This document shows positions 25,598 to 34,586 of a stretch of 43,817 nt of DNA, piece after piece (the first letter of the stretch is position 1; every line of letters begins with the position of its first letter). Origin of the DNA: an uncultured Eggerthella sp. (GTDB lineage: Bacteria; Actinomycetota; Coriobacteriia; Coriobacteriales; Eggerthellaceae); NCBI GenBank assembly GCA_900542265.1, contig UQML01000014.1:1-43817 (forward strand), written 5' to 3'. A model generated the notes under the pieces. That model saw only the letters and a list, made by a program, of their open reading frames with translations, was not told the origin of the DNA and did not search any database. The position numbers and the translations under genes were made by a program.

Positions 25598-28237
25598 TCA
25601 GTCTCCGAGCGCATAGTAAGCGTTGTTGCGTTTGAGATTTGGATTACCATACGGATCCTCATGCTCAAAAGGCTCGGGCCAACGCGCCATAAACAAGTCG
25701 CGCTCTTTCTCCCATCGCGCTTGCTTCACAGGGTCAGCAACTTCTCTACCACGAGATACAAACTCATAGTGATAAAGCTCAGCATACGGCGTAAAGGTAA
25801 CTAAATAACCTGCTTGTTGAACACGCAGGCAGAAATCAACATCGTTAAATCCGACGGCTAGGGCTTCATCATACCCGCTCAACTCGTCAAAAAGCGAATG
25901 TGAAACCATCTGGCAGGCACCGGTCACTGACGAGAAATTACCTGGCCTAACCGCCTTGGCCAAGTAGCCCTCACGCTTTAACGAAAAGTCTTGATTGACA
26001 TGAACCACGGCATCAAAAGGTCCCACTTCCATACCAGCGTGCTGCGTAAGATGGTCACGAAAATACAATTTTGCACCTACAACTCCCACTTCAGGACGTT
26101 GCAGATAGCCCACCATTTCTTCAATCCAGTCAGGCGTTATTACTTCGGTATCGTTATTGAGCAACAATAGATAGTCGCCTTGTGCTTGGCTAGCGCCAAA
26201 ATTGATCAAAGCAGAGTAATTGAAATTGCCGTCTTTCTGCGGCCATTGCGTTATACGGATACGAGGGTCATATTGCGGCAGACGCTGATAATACTCGAAA
26301 GTTTCAGGGTCAACGCTGTTATTCTCTACCACAATAATCTCAAACTGAGAAAACGTGGACCGCTCAATAATAGACGTTATGCAGGCATCGAGCACATCGA
26401 CATGATCTTTGTTCGGGATAACGATGCTAACGATGGGGTCATCGATGGGGTGTGGGGTGTCTGCAGCTGACAGCGCATAACGAACACGATAAACAAATGG
26501 CGTGTCAGTTGTTTCTACGCAAGCCGCAATATTGCGCGCATCAAGATGGCGCTGCAGGGCGATTTGGCCAGCACGTTCTGCATACGGCTTAACATCCTTG
26601 TTGCCCGTACTAGTTGACTCCTCATGAATGCGCCAATGATATAAAATGCGCGGAATATGAATAAGCTGGTCATCGAGCGCTTCAAGCGGCAAGTTTGGCA
26701 AATTTGCTAGATTTGTCGAACTCGACAAGTTTGATGAATTCGTTACGTTCGAAGAAGTTGACGATGAAGCCAAAGCGCGACGCACCATTTTGAGCGTCAC
26801 GTCATAATCTTGAGCGCCGGAAACCTCATCGTCAGACAGGCCTTCCTCTAAAAGTGCCGCTCTACGTACCATCAAAAAGTGAGTCACATAGTTGTGGCTA
26901 TAAAGCAGATCGATATTGATTTTCGACTTGAATGCAGGCTGGATGTACGTGCCCGCTTTTTCGAAAAGATCCTCATCACAGTACAGCAAGGTCGCGTTGG
27001 GGTGATTGTTGATAGCCTCAACATAATGGTAGAGCACATCGGGTTCTAGAAGATCGTCGTGGTCCAAAAAGGCCACAAATTCACCGTGCGCTTGCTCAAT
27101 CCCGTAATTCGTATTGGTGACGATGTTGCCCTCACCGCCCAGGGGCAAATGCCTAATAGCTGATGGCTGATCAAGCTTGCGGCCATACTCCTCAGCACAC
27201 TTGGCCGGCACATCAGAGATTGCACACGTAGCATCGACAAGAAGAAGCTCCCAATGAGAATAACTTTGCGCAAGGACTGAATCTAACAACTCCTTAAGGT
27301 AGCGTTCTTGAGAATTGAAGCACGGCACAATTACGCTAATCAGCGGCTCATGGGCAAACTGATGCGATCGCTGGCGCGCCAGCTCATCTTTGGTGGCGCA
27401 ATGCGTCTTGAACCACTGCTGATAGGCCGCGTCATCCGCGCGCGCGTCTTTCATATACTTCCACGTCTCATATTTGAACGCCTCATAGGCACCCGGGTTG
27501 ACCGCGCAAAAACCGGGCTGGATTTGCCCGCTTGGATCTGATGTGGCATTCTCACGAGTACCCTGTTTTGAGTTCGATATGACGCCCCCTCCAGCACCCT
27601 GCCTCGGATCTGATGCGACAAGCGTGAAATAGCGCTGATCAACCGGCAACTCAATCGAGACAAAAAGTGCATGAGGCATATCAGGGTCGACACTCTCTTG
27701 GAATTCAAAAAAATACTGCGTGAAGGCGATGGGATTGCCCACACCATCAAGCACCTGAAGTTCTGGTTTTGTCTCAGGAGAGCCCTGCCAACAAATGCGC
27801 GTACGCCAGATAATAGAGTCATCGCCTTCAAGATAACGCATGATTTGAGGTTGATAACGATTTTGCGTAAACCCACGTTCATAGTCGCGAATCTCTGCAC
27901 AGAGTTCTTTACGCAGCCGATAATTAATGCGCGATTCCCATTTGATCTTCTCGTAATTAAACGTGATTGAACCAAGGCGTCTCACAGCCGGGTCTTGACT
28001 CACGACCTCAACGGTAATTTCTTTGGCATCCAGAAGTGGTATTTGCAACACCCAGATTTGGGAATCATCGGTTGGAAAAATCGAAGCCGGAAGCGAGACT
28101 GGAATCGAAGCCGAAGGAACAACCGCTGACACGTACGCACAAAGCTGCTCGTCAGGCCAGGCGTCTTGAATCTTGAGCTTAGCGTAAAACGACCCATCGC
28201 CCCGACAGCCACCAAGGTTCTTTATGCATTTGCCCAT
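25598..28237 (-). CDS. Double-domain GT2 glycosyltransferase with low-complexity insertions
   Basis: The protein has 879 residues. An N-terminal beta-rich region precedes GT2 domain 1 (from about 299, LISVIVPCFNSQERY, with VAFLDHDD) and GT2 domain 2 (from about 601, IVSIVIPNKDHVD, with LLLLNNDTE and VGVVGAKLYFRD). It is paralogous to the plus-strand protein at 20206. Two inserts are absent from that paralogue: one near residue 220 (QGAGGGVISNSKQGT) and a Ser/Asn/Thr-rich hexapeptide-like repeat near residues 495-520 inside the first catalytic unit. It starts 3 bases after the stop of the GT2 gene at 28241, with GGGAAG upstream, so it is translationally linked. It likely forms successive linkages in the polymer exported by the adjacent ABC transporter. 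Confidence 0.9.
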   Translation of the reverse strand: MGKCIKNLGGCRGDGSFYAKLKIQDAWPDEQLCAYVSAVVPSASIPVSLPASIFPTDDSQIWVLQIPLLDAKEITVEVVSQDPAVRRLGSITFNYEKIKWESRINYRLRKELCAEIRDYERGFTQNRYQPQIMRYLEGDDSIIWRTRICWQGSPETKPELQVLDGVGNPIAFTQYFFEFQESVDPDMPHALFVSIELPVDQRYFTLVASDPRQGAGGGVISNSKQGTRENATSDPSGQIQPGFCAVNPGAYEAFKYETWKYMKDARADDAAYQQWFKTHCATKDELARQRSHQFAHEPLISVIVPCFNSQERYLKELLDSVLAQSYSHWELLLVDATCAISDVPAKCAEEYGRKLDQPSAIRHLPLGGEGNIVTNTNYGIEQAHGEFVAFLDHDDLLEPDVLYHYVEAINNHPNATLLYCDEDLFEKAGTYIQPAFKSKINIDLLYSHNYVTHFLMVRRAALLEEGLSDDEVSGAQDYDVTLKMVRRALASSSTSSNVTNSSNLSSSTNLANLPNLPLEALDDQLIHIPRILYHWRIHEESTSTGNKDVKPYAERAGQIALQRHLDARNIAACVETTDTPFVYRVRYALSAADTPHPIDDPIVSIVIPNKDHVDVLDACITSIIERSTFSQFEIIVVENNSVDPETFEYYQRLPQYDPRIRITQWPQKDGNFNYSALINFGASQAQGDYLLLLNNDTEVITPDWIEEMVGYLQRPEVGVVGAKLYFRDHLTQHAGMEVGPFDAVVHVNQDFSLKREGYLAKAVRPGNFSSVTGACQMVSHSLFDELSGYDEALAVGFNDVDFCLRVQQAGYLVTFTPYAELYHYEFVSRGREVADPVKQARWEKERDLFMARWPEPFEHEDPYGNPNLKRNNAYYALGD
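26683..26754 (-). repeat. Imperfect 18-bp tandem repeat inside a GT2 gene
   Basis: Four degenerate 18-base units encode SSNVTN, SSNLSS, STNLAN and LPNLPL, giving an x-x-N-[VL]-x-x hexapeptide period. The units sit between AQDYDVTLKMVRRA and IHIPRILYHWR, where the paralogue at 20206-22599 has only a short loop. Confidence 0.75.
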
Positions 28238-28240
28238 TTA

Positions 28241-29302
28241 CTATCTTCCCATCAACTTTCGCACTACTCGTTTTGCAAATCCGCCCTGCTGACGATAAGC
28301 CCGCAACAACTGCTTGGCTTCCTTGTCAGAGAGCGTTGCTTCTCGCATGCTAGCGCATAAAATTTGCTTGACTGGTTCTGGCGCTGCGCTTTCTCGTACT
28401 GTCTCAATATTCCAATACTGCAACAAGATCGGCCGTATAAGACCCAGGATCTCATTGCGTTGACCTTGCGGAAGATCGAGCGCTTCATTAAGAAGGAACT
28501 CAACAACCCATTCCATCATGTGAGCTGGACAAGCATCCAACAGAGATTGTCCGCCGGCCGGCTTGTTAGCATCTGCCAAAATCACTGCGGTAATATCAAC
28601 GTGTTTTTGCATTTTAGTGAACGGATCTTTGACCACCCTGTCCATTAAAGAGCCCTCACGCGCGACCCGATACTCATACAGCTTATTTGAGATAAGCACG
28701 GTTTTATGAGCGCGCGGATAAAGCGCAAAATGAAATATCTGATCTTCTCCAAACGCAACTGATTCATCAAAATAAAGGTTGTTATCACGCAGAAAATCAG
28801 TTCGTACCGCCGTGCGCCAAGCAAAAGGACGCGACATTTCCTTAAACAAAAGATCAGGATGAAATGGCTCATATACCACATCGCGCGGTGACAAATGCTG
28901 CGTAAGCCAAGGGTATGCCGCCTCTCGTGGATAACAATGCGCACCAAAGGTCACCACATCAGGCTGCTCGTTCGCAAACGTCTGAACAATGACTTCTGCA
29001 GCATCAGGCGTAAACCGATCGTCTGAATCCAAAAAACAAACAATAGGCGCTTTGGCAGCCTTAATCCCTGCATTGCGCGCAGACGATAAGCCGCCGTTTT
29101 CCTTGTCAATAATGACGATGCGCGGATCTTGTTCCTGACGGCACTCTAGGATCTTGCGCGAGTTATCAGTTGACCCATCGTTAACACAAAGAATCTCAAG
29201 GTCAGCACACGTCTGCTCCGCCAGCGAATCAAGACACCAATCAAGATAATCGGCCACATTGTAGACCGGAACAATTACGGAAAGTTTTGGTTTTTGCGCC
29301 AT
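28241..29302 (-). CDS. GT2 family (GT-A) glycosyltransferase
   Basis: This 353-residue enzyme has a standard GT2 N-terminal domain: KLSVIVPVYNVADYLDWCL, LCVNDGSTDNS, GLSSARNAGI and the metal-binding VCFLDSDD near residue 95. It ends in a basic tail (KRVVRKLMGR), typical of membrane-peripheral transferases. GAGGGG lies shortly before the ATG. It is the middle of three consecutive minus-strand GT2 genes, 67 bp after the one at 29370 and 3 bp before the double-GT2 gene. It probably adds one residue of the ABC-exported glycan. The sugar is unknown. Confidence 0.92.
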   Translation of the reverse strand: MAQKPKLSVIVPVYNVADYLDWCLDSLAEQTCADLEILCVNDGSTDNSRKILECRQEQDPRIVIIDKENGGLSSARNAGIKAAKAPIVCFLDSDDRFTPDAAEVIVQTFANEQPDVVTFGAHCYPREAAYPWLTQHLSPRDVVYEPFHPDLLFKEMSRPFAWRTAVRTDFLRDNNLYFDESVAFGEDQIFHFALYPRAHKTVLISNKLYEYRVAREGSLMDRVVKDPFTKMQKHVDITAVILADANKPAGGQSLLDACPAHMMEWVVEFLLNEALDLPQGQRNEILGLIRPILLQYWNIETVRESAAPEPVKQILCASMREATLSDKEAKQLLRAYRQQGGFAKRVVRKLMGR

Positions 29303-29369
29303 AGTTCCCCTCTAGCCTGTGTCGCTTCTTACGAACTTCCTCTTGCAGACTTTCTCTTGTGTGCTGCCT

Positions 29370-30539
29370 CTAGCGACGCAAAATGCTCGCAAGCGCGCTC
29401 GGGCCGCCTAACTTGAAATAATACCAAGCTTTAGCAGGAAGCGATGGGGTTTTTGGATATGCCTTATCAAACGCATCAACATCGTTCATGAGTGCGTCAT
29501 GATTGAGTTGCTGATACGGTTCAAAGAAATCGGGGTTATAGTTCCCTTTGATCTGTTTAGCGCGCAAATCATCTGCTCCCTGTTGGATAAATGCTTTGCG
29601 TACATCAGGTGCCAGGCGCTGATAGTTCCACAAATAATTATCGTATGCAATGCGATAGACAATCTGAGAAAGATAGTCATCCGCGCTGATGCTTTCTGAT
29701 CCAAGTTCTTTTCCTGATCCAGGCTCTTCGAGCGCTTCCACCACCGTATTAATTTCCGCAAGCTCTTCTATCACGCAATAAGCCTTTTTAGGATCATTGA
29801 CTGACGAAGACTCATTATCTTGTCGATAGTGCAGGATAGGCGCATTAACCAAACACACCTTGTGGGTATAGGCAAACACCTTAAACGTAAAACTTAAATC
29901 CTGGAAACTGGCACCGGGAGTTTCTAAAAAGCGAATACTATGCTCTGCAAGATAGGATCGCTTGTAGAGCGCCGACCAAATTGACGGAATCATAAAAAAG
30001 ATCCCCGGCAGTTCATACGGATCAGCAACCATGCACGCAATCCCATCAGAAGCATCACCATTATTAGAACCTATAGCCAACGACCCCACAGCAAGGTGCT
30101 CAATTTGTACGGCATCTTCAAACCACGCTGGCTTTACTACCTGAATCAACTTGTCCTTTGGCTGCGGTTTACTCCAATAAAACCAATAGTTTGCTTTGGT
30201 AACATCCGCATCGCTTATCTGTGCTGCCTTATAAAGCGCCTCAAGCGCCGTTGGTTCATATATATCATCAGGCTCTAGGATAGCAATGTAATCCCCTTGA
30301 GCTTCTGCAAGCCCGCGGTTCATAGAGGCACCATAGCCTGAATTAGGTTTGTCGATGAGTCTAAAACGCGCGTCAAGCTTACAAAATTCAGCAACGATTG
30401 CACGTGAGTCATCAGTTGACCCATCGTTAATACAGAGGATTTCAATGTCGCGCAGCGTTTGATCGGCCACCGAAAGAAGAGCCTCGCGAAGGTAGCGCTC
30501 AACATTGTAGATAGGCATCAGCACGCTTATTTTTGGCAT
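29370..30539 (-). CDS. GT2 family (GT-A) glycosyltransferase
   Basis: This 389-residue enzyme has a GT2 domain (KISVLMPIYNVERYLREAL, LCINDGSTDDS, GYGASMNRGL and the metal site YIAILEPDD near residue 90). The E-P-D-D form and GYGASMN variant are typical of a GT2 subgroup common in Gram-positive capsule loci. The C-terminal part includes WFYWSKPQPKD and is otherwise variable. GGGAG lies seven bases before the ATG. It is the first gene of the minus-strand set that leads through two more GT2 genes towards the ABC exporter, and it is divergent from the GtrB-like gene at 30639. Confidence 0.92.
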   Translation of the reverse strand: MPKISVLMPIYNVERYLREALLSVADQTLRDIEILCINDGSTDDSRAIVAEFCKLDARFRLIDKPNSGYGASMNRGLAEAQGDYIAILEPDDIYEPTALEALYKAAQISDADVTKANYWFYWSKPQPKDKLIQVVKPAWFEDAVQIEHLAVGSLAIGSNNGDASDGIACMVADPYELPGIFFMIPSIWSALYKRSYLAEHSIRFLETPGASFQDLSFTFKVFAYTHKVCLVNAPILHYRQDNESSSVNDPKKAYCVIEELAEINTVVEALEEPGSGKELGSESISADDYLSQIVYRIAYDNYLWNYQRLAPDVRKAFIQQGADDLRAKQIKGNYNPDFFEPYQQLNHDALMNDVDAFDKAYPKTPSLPAKAWYYFKLGGPSALASILRR

Positions 30540-30572
30540 TCGCGCTCCCTTCTTTTTGATTCCATCGACTTC

Positions 30573-30603
30573 TTGCCGCGTTTTTTCATGGTGTGGTTAC
30601 AAT
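30573..30603 (+). promoter_or_regulatory. Weak candidate promoter for the GtrB-like/YfhO pair
   Basis: TTGCCG (30573-30578) and TACAAT (30598-30603) lie upstream of the GtrB-like gene in a 99-bp divergent gap. The 19-bp spacer is longer than ideal, so this is tentative. Confidence 0.25.
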
Positions 30604-30638
30604 AGTATCATTGTCGTTATTGCATAGAGGAGACCAGA

Positions 30639-31619
30639 ATGTCATTGTTGTCGCTTGTTGTTCCTTCGCACAATGAAGCAGAAAGTCTCCCTTTCTTGTT
30701 TGATGAGATTAATCATGTAACGCAAGAAATGATGCAAGAGCATCAAGATCTTGCGGTCGAAGTCATTGTGGTAGACGACGGATCAACCGATCACACACTT
30801 GATGTGCTTAAGCAATACAGCGCGCCTCAATCCCAGACAAAGGCTCCGCTGGTTTTCTCGCTTCGCTGGATTTCTTTTTCACGAAATTTCGGAAAAGAAG
30901 CTGCTCTTTATGCAGGGCTCTGCAACGCTCATGGTGATTATGTAGCAACCATGGACGCAGACCTCCAAGATCCACCATCTCTTCTGCCTACCATGTACGA
31001 CATCCTTACCACAACCGACTATGACAACGTTGCAACGTATCGCACCACACGAAAAGGCGAACCACCTATCCGTTCGTTATTCGCCAAAATGTTCTACAAG
31101 TTGATCAACAAGCTTTCAAAAACAAAAATTGTCGATGGGGCTCGTGATTACCGCATGATGAATCGTACTATGGTTAATGCCATTTTGAAGATGGGAGAAT
31201 TTAACCGTTTCTCTAAAGGTATTTATGGTTGGGTTGGCTTTAAAACCAAATGGCTCCCTTTTGAGAATGTCGAGCGGGTTGCGGGAAAAAGCAACTGGAA
31301 TTTCTTCAGCCTTTTCTCCTACTCTCTCGAAGGCATTTTAGCGTTTTCGACAAAGCCGCTTTCCATTGCTTCAATTAGTGGCATTGTGATGTGCCTTGTC
31401 GCTTTCATAGCACTCATCGTTATTATTATAAAAACACTTCTTTTTGGAGACCCTGTATCGGGTTGGCCTTCTCTTGCTTGCCTCATTCTTTTTGTCGGAG
31501 GTCTGCAACTACTCTGCCTCGGCATCATTGGTAAATACCTCGCTAAAACATATTTGGAGACAAAAGACCGTCCCCTTTATCTTATACGTGAAACCAACTT
31601 GGAGGATCCCGTTCAATGA
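30639..31619 (+). CDS. GtrB/CsbB-like polyprenyl-phosphate glycosyltransferase
   Basis: This 326-residue enzyme has a GT2 domain of the DPM1/GtrB type: LSLVVPSHNEAESLPFL, VVDDGSTDHT, SFSRNFGKEAAL and the catalytic-metal motif MDADLQDPP. Two C-terminal membrane helices and the family tail YLAKTYLETKDRPLYLI follow. Such enzymes charge undecaprenyl phosphate with a sugar on the inner face. GAGGAG lies just upstream of the ATG. The stop overlaps the YfhO-like start by 4 bp (ATGA). This matches the CsbB-YfhO arrangement of Firmicutes, where the charged lipid feeds extracellular glycosylation of lipoteichoic acid. The sugar cannot be inferred. Confidence 0.92.
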   Translation: MSLLSLVVPSHNEAESLPFLFDEINHVTQEMMQEHQDLAVEVIVVDDGSTDHTLDVLKQYSAPQSQTKAPLVFSLRWISFSRNFGKEAALYAGLCNAHGDYVATMDADLQDPPSLLPTMYDILTTTDYDNVATYRTTRKGEPPIRSLFAKMFYKLINKLSKTKIVDGARDYRMMNRTMVNAILKMGEFNRFSKGIYGWVGFKTKWLPFENVERVAGKSNWNFFSLFSYSLEGILAFSTKPLSIASISGIVMCLVAFIALIVIIIKTLLFGDPVSGWPSLACLILFVGGLQLLCLGIIGKYLAKTYLETKDRPLYLIRETNLEDPVQ

Positions 31620-34555
31620 CCCTTACAGCAACGCGCGTACGCAATTTTTGCCTTTGGGGCGCTGGTTTTCTAATACCCATTGCACTGCTTTGTCTCGTAA
31701 GCAAACTTTGCAACGTCTACCCTTTTGGAACAATCTCCTTTTTGACAGAAGACCTCCTTTACCAATACGTTGATTTCTTTGCCTGGTTCCAACGCGTTTT
31801 GTCAGGTGATGCATCAATTTTCTATAGTGCTTCCCAAGCTTTAGGAACCAATACCTGGGGACTGTATAGCTATTATCTTGCTAGCCCTTTTAACCTTTTG
31901 GTTGTGTTTTTCAATCAAGAGCACCTAACCGATTTTGCCTTTTTGATCACCGCGCTTAAACTCGGCTGTATCCAAATTGCGACCATGTTTTTTCTCCGCA
32001 AGCGTTTTGGGTTATCACTGGGCTTATCGTTAGTACTCGCTCTCGGCTTCACCTGCTCATCCTGGACAGCAAGTCAGCTTCGCAATCCTCTTTGGCTTGA
32101 TGCGCTTATCCTTTTGCCCTTACTGGCTCATTCAGCTCACATATTCATTGTTGATGGACGCTGGAAGATGTTTACGGCTTTGCTCGTGGTAGCCATTATT
32201 ACCTGCTGGTATACAGCTTATATTCTGATTCTCTTTTTAGCGCTCTATTTATTCTTTGAGTTTTATCTTGCATACTGCAAAGAACCTACGCGTTTTACCA
32301 AACAGCAGTTAGGAAAAAGCATCCTGCACTTTATAGGTATTCTTGCACTCACGCTTCTTCTCACAGCATGGACTTTTGTTCCAACCGTTTTAAGCATGAT
32401 GGGCGATACCAGTACAACTATCATCGGCGTTGAGCAGACGTCACTTTTCACAACCATCTCCCATCATCTGCCTCTTGTCTTAGCAGTAGGCGTCATTGGT
32501 GTCTTCTTTTTGGTAGGTTTTATTGCTTTAATTCGCACAAAACGCCTACCGTCTAAAACCAAACTAATCATAAGTGCTCTTGTCGTATTGATTATTGCTG
32601 CTTGTGTGGTCTTATTACGAGCAAAACTCCACCCAGCTTTGCTCTATACGGATCTTACTAGTATCGTTGCAGGCTTCATCCCTGGAACATGGTCTCCAAC
32701 AACGCCCCAACTTTTCGGGACAACACTTCTTACTGTTCTTTCTATTGCTTGTCTTTTCTATAAAAAGATTGACCTGCGCGTTCGTATAGCCTCACTCCTT
32801 CTTCTCACGTTCTTAATCATGAGCACATTCACCTCCCCTTTGTACTTTGTATGGTGCGGCATGAGATGGCCCAATGGTTTCTATTGCCGCATGTCGTTCT
32901 TGGCAATTTTTATCATGCTTTGGATTGCCGCATTATTCGTTCAACAACTAACACAATCATCTCAGCAATCAGAGAGAGCTAAACATGCAGCGCACTACCA
33001 AACGCTCTTCGTTTTTAAGGCTCCCTATAAAACAATTTTGATTGCTACGATTCTTTTCTCGCTGTTTATTTTTGCCCTCAATCTGATAGGTCTTGGCTCT
33101 GGAGGATTAGAGGCTATTGTCGCTCCGTTACTATCCCTTCTCATAGGTGTTGGCATTCTTCTGTACTTCTACGCTAAAACAAAGCAAGTTGCTCTTTTTA
33201 AAACAAATTTATGCCTTCTTTTAGTAGGATTGCTTGTCTTTGCTGAAGTTTCTTGCTCATTTATTGCTGTTTGGAAGCATCTCTATACCGGCTACTTGCA
33301 GGAAAGTGAAATTGCTTACGTGCAAGCTTCGGAGCAGCAATGGGACGCTCTTAAAGAACAAGATTCCAACACGTTTCGTTTTGCTAAAACATACCGTCGC
33401 GCTATTGCTGTTTTTAATGAAGGCATGACACAAGGATTCAACGAGTTGTCTTCATATAGCTCAGCACACAATGGTAACGCGATTAAATTCTTAAACGAAC
33501 TGGGCTATAGTCGCGAAGGCGAGTTCTCAACCGCCTATCAACAGCCCCTCCTCAGTGCCGATGCCCTTCTGGGCGTTAAATACATTGCCAGCAAAAATAA
33601 GCCAGCAGGATGCGAGGCAACCACGCTACAAGATATCTATAGCAATCCATATGCACTCTCACTTGGATATGGAATCTCTCCGCAAGCAGCCAAAGACGCA
33701 CTATCACTTACCTTCCAAAATACGACCAATCCTTTTGAACGGCAAAACAAGCTTTATAGTGCACTCCTTGGTCGCGACATAGAAATCTATAAGCCCTGTG
33801 TCTACCATATAGAATCTCAAGTTGTCGATGAGGCTAACGACATGCAGGAAGAGACCTATGCTGTAACCGCACCAAATAATACCTTTACTTACGGCTATGT
33901 TGTAACGCATAGCGCTGTACCCTGCCTCATTACTATTAACGCAACAAATGAAGGATCCACTTCAACTCCACCTGCAGCTTTCCAAGAAAATGAACGATTC
34001 AATCAAAACATTTTCTGTCTTAATCCGTCCGCAACACCTGAGCCAACTGCAACTCCTTCGGAATACTTGTTAGACACATCAGCAAAAACATCTGACTACA
34101 CAGTTGTTCTTCAAAAAGATCCAACATATGCCGAAGCTTCTCATAATGAGCTTATACAAAACCCCAATAAACATGCTATGGAATGCGTTTTCTATACACT
34201 TGATTGGGATGCTTTTACTTCTGCTATTAATGAACTCAAAGAACAACCTGTTACTTTTGATTCATGTAAGGATGGATATATTGAGGGAACTATTAATGCA
34301 GACGCTTCCAAAGACTTGTTGCTGTCCATTCCTTATGACAAAGGATGGACTATTCTCCTGGATGGAGCAACTGTCCAGCCTTCTCCGGTATTAGATGGAG
34401 CCCTCACTTTGATCCCTATTAAAGAAGGGGCTCATAGTCTTGAAATGCATTACATGTCACCTGGATTTATTCCCGGTTGTGCAATTAGCGGCTTAACTGT
34501 TGCTGTATTGATTTTCTGTGCAGTTTGGAATCGCCGTCATAAACACTCATCTTAA
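31616..34555 (+). CDS. YfhO-family membrane glycosyltransferase
   Basis: This 979-residue membrane protein has about 13 hydrophobic segments in residues 15-560, a large extracytoplasmic domain (about 570-940) and a last helix near the C-terminus (GCAISGLTVAVLIFCAVW). The N-terminal loop TEDLLYQYVDFFAWFQRVLSG is typical of YfhO (PF09586), a GT-C-like family. It is expected to take the sugar from the undecaprenyl carrier made by the overlapping upstream gene and attach it to a surface polymer outside the membrane. The extracytoplasmic domain contains a Thr/Pro-rich stretch (SATPEPTATPSEYLL). The 3' end is 31 bp from the opposing GT-C-like gene. Confidence 0.9.
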   Translation: MTLTATRVRNFCLWGAGFLIPIALLCLVSKLCNVYPFGTISFLTEDLLYQYVDFFAWFQRVLSGDASIFYSASQALGTNTWGLYSYYLASPFNLLVVFFNQEHLTDFAFLITALKLGCIQIATMFFLRKRFGLSLGLSLVLALGFTCSSWTASQLRNPLWLDALILLPLLAHSAHIFIVDGRWKMFTALLVVAIITCWYTAYILILFLALYLFFEFYLAYCKEPTRFTKQQLGKSILHFIGILALTLLLTAWTFVPTVLSMMGDTSTTIIGVEQTSLFTTISHHLPLVLAVGVIGVFFLVGFIALIRTKRLPSKTKLIISALVVLIIAACVVLLRAKLHPALLYTDLTSIVAGFIPGTWSPTTPQLFGTTLLTVLSIACLFYKKIDLRVRIASLLLLTFLIMSTFTSPLYFVWCGMRWPNGFYCRMSFLAIFIMLWIAALFVQQLTQSSQQSERAKHAAHYQTLFVFKAPYKTILIATILFSLFIFALNLIGLGSGGLEAIVAPLLSLLIGVGILLYFYAKTKQVALFKTNLCLLLVGLLVFAEVSCSFIAVWKHLYTGYLQESEIAYVQASEQQWDALKEQDSNTFRFAKTYRRAIAVFNEGMTQGFNELSSYSSAHNGNAIKFLNELGYSREGEFSTAYQQPLLSADALLGVKYIASKNKPAGCEATTLQDIYSNPYALSLGYGISPQAAKDALSLTFQNTTNPFERQNKLYSALLGRDIEIYKPCVYHIESQVVDEANDMQEETYAVTAPNNTFTYGYVVTHSAVPCLITINATNEGSTSTPPAAFQENERFNQNIFCLNPSATPEPTATPSEYLLDTSAKTSDYTVVLQKDPTYAEASHNELIQNPNKHAMECVFYTLDWDAFTSAINELKEQPVTFDSCKDGYIEGTINADASKDLLLSIPYDKGWTILLDGATVQPSPVLDGALTLIPIKEGAHSLEMHYMSPGFIPGCAISGLTVAVLIFCAVWNRRHKHSS

Positions 34556-34586
34556 AACCACAAAAAGATAAAGAGGCAACGAGTGT

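Noticed and set aside
27451..27975. 174-codon open frame on the minus strand
   Set aside because: Overlaps the double-GT2 gene in another frame on the same strand; no recognisable features.
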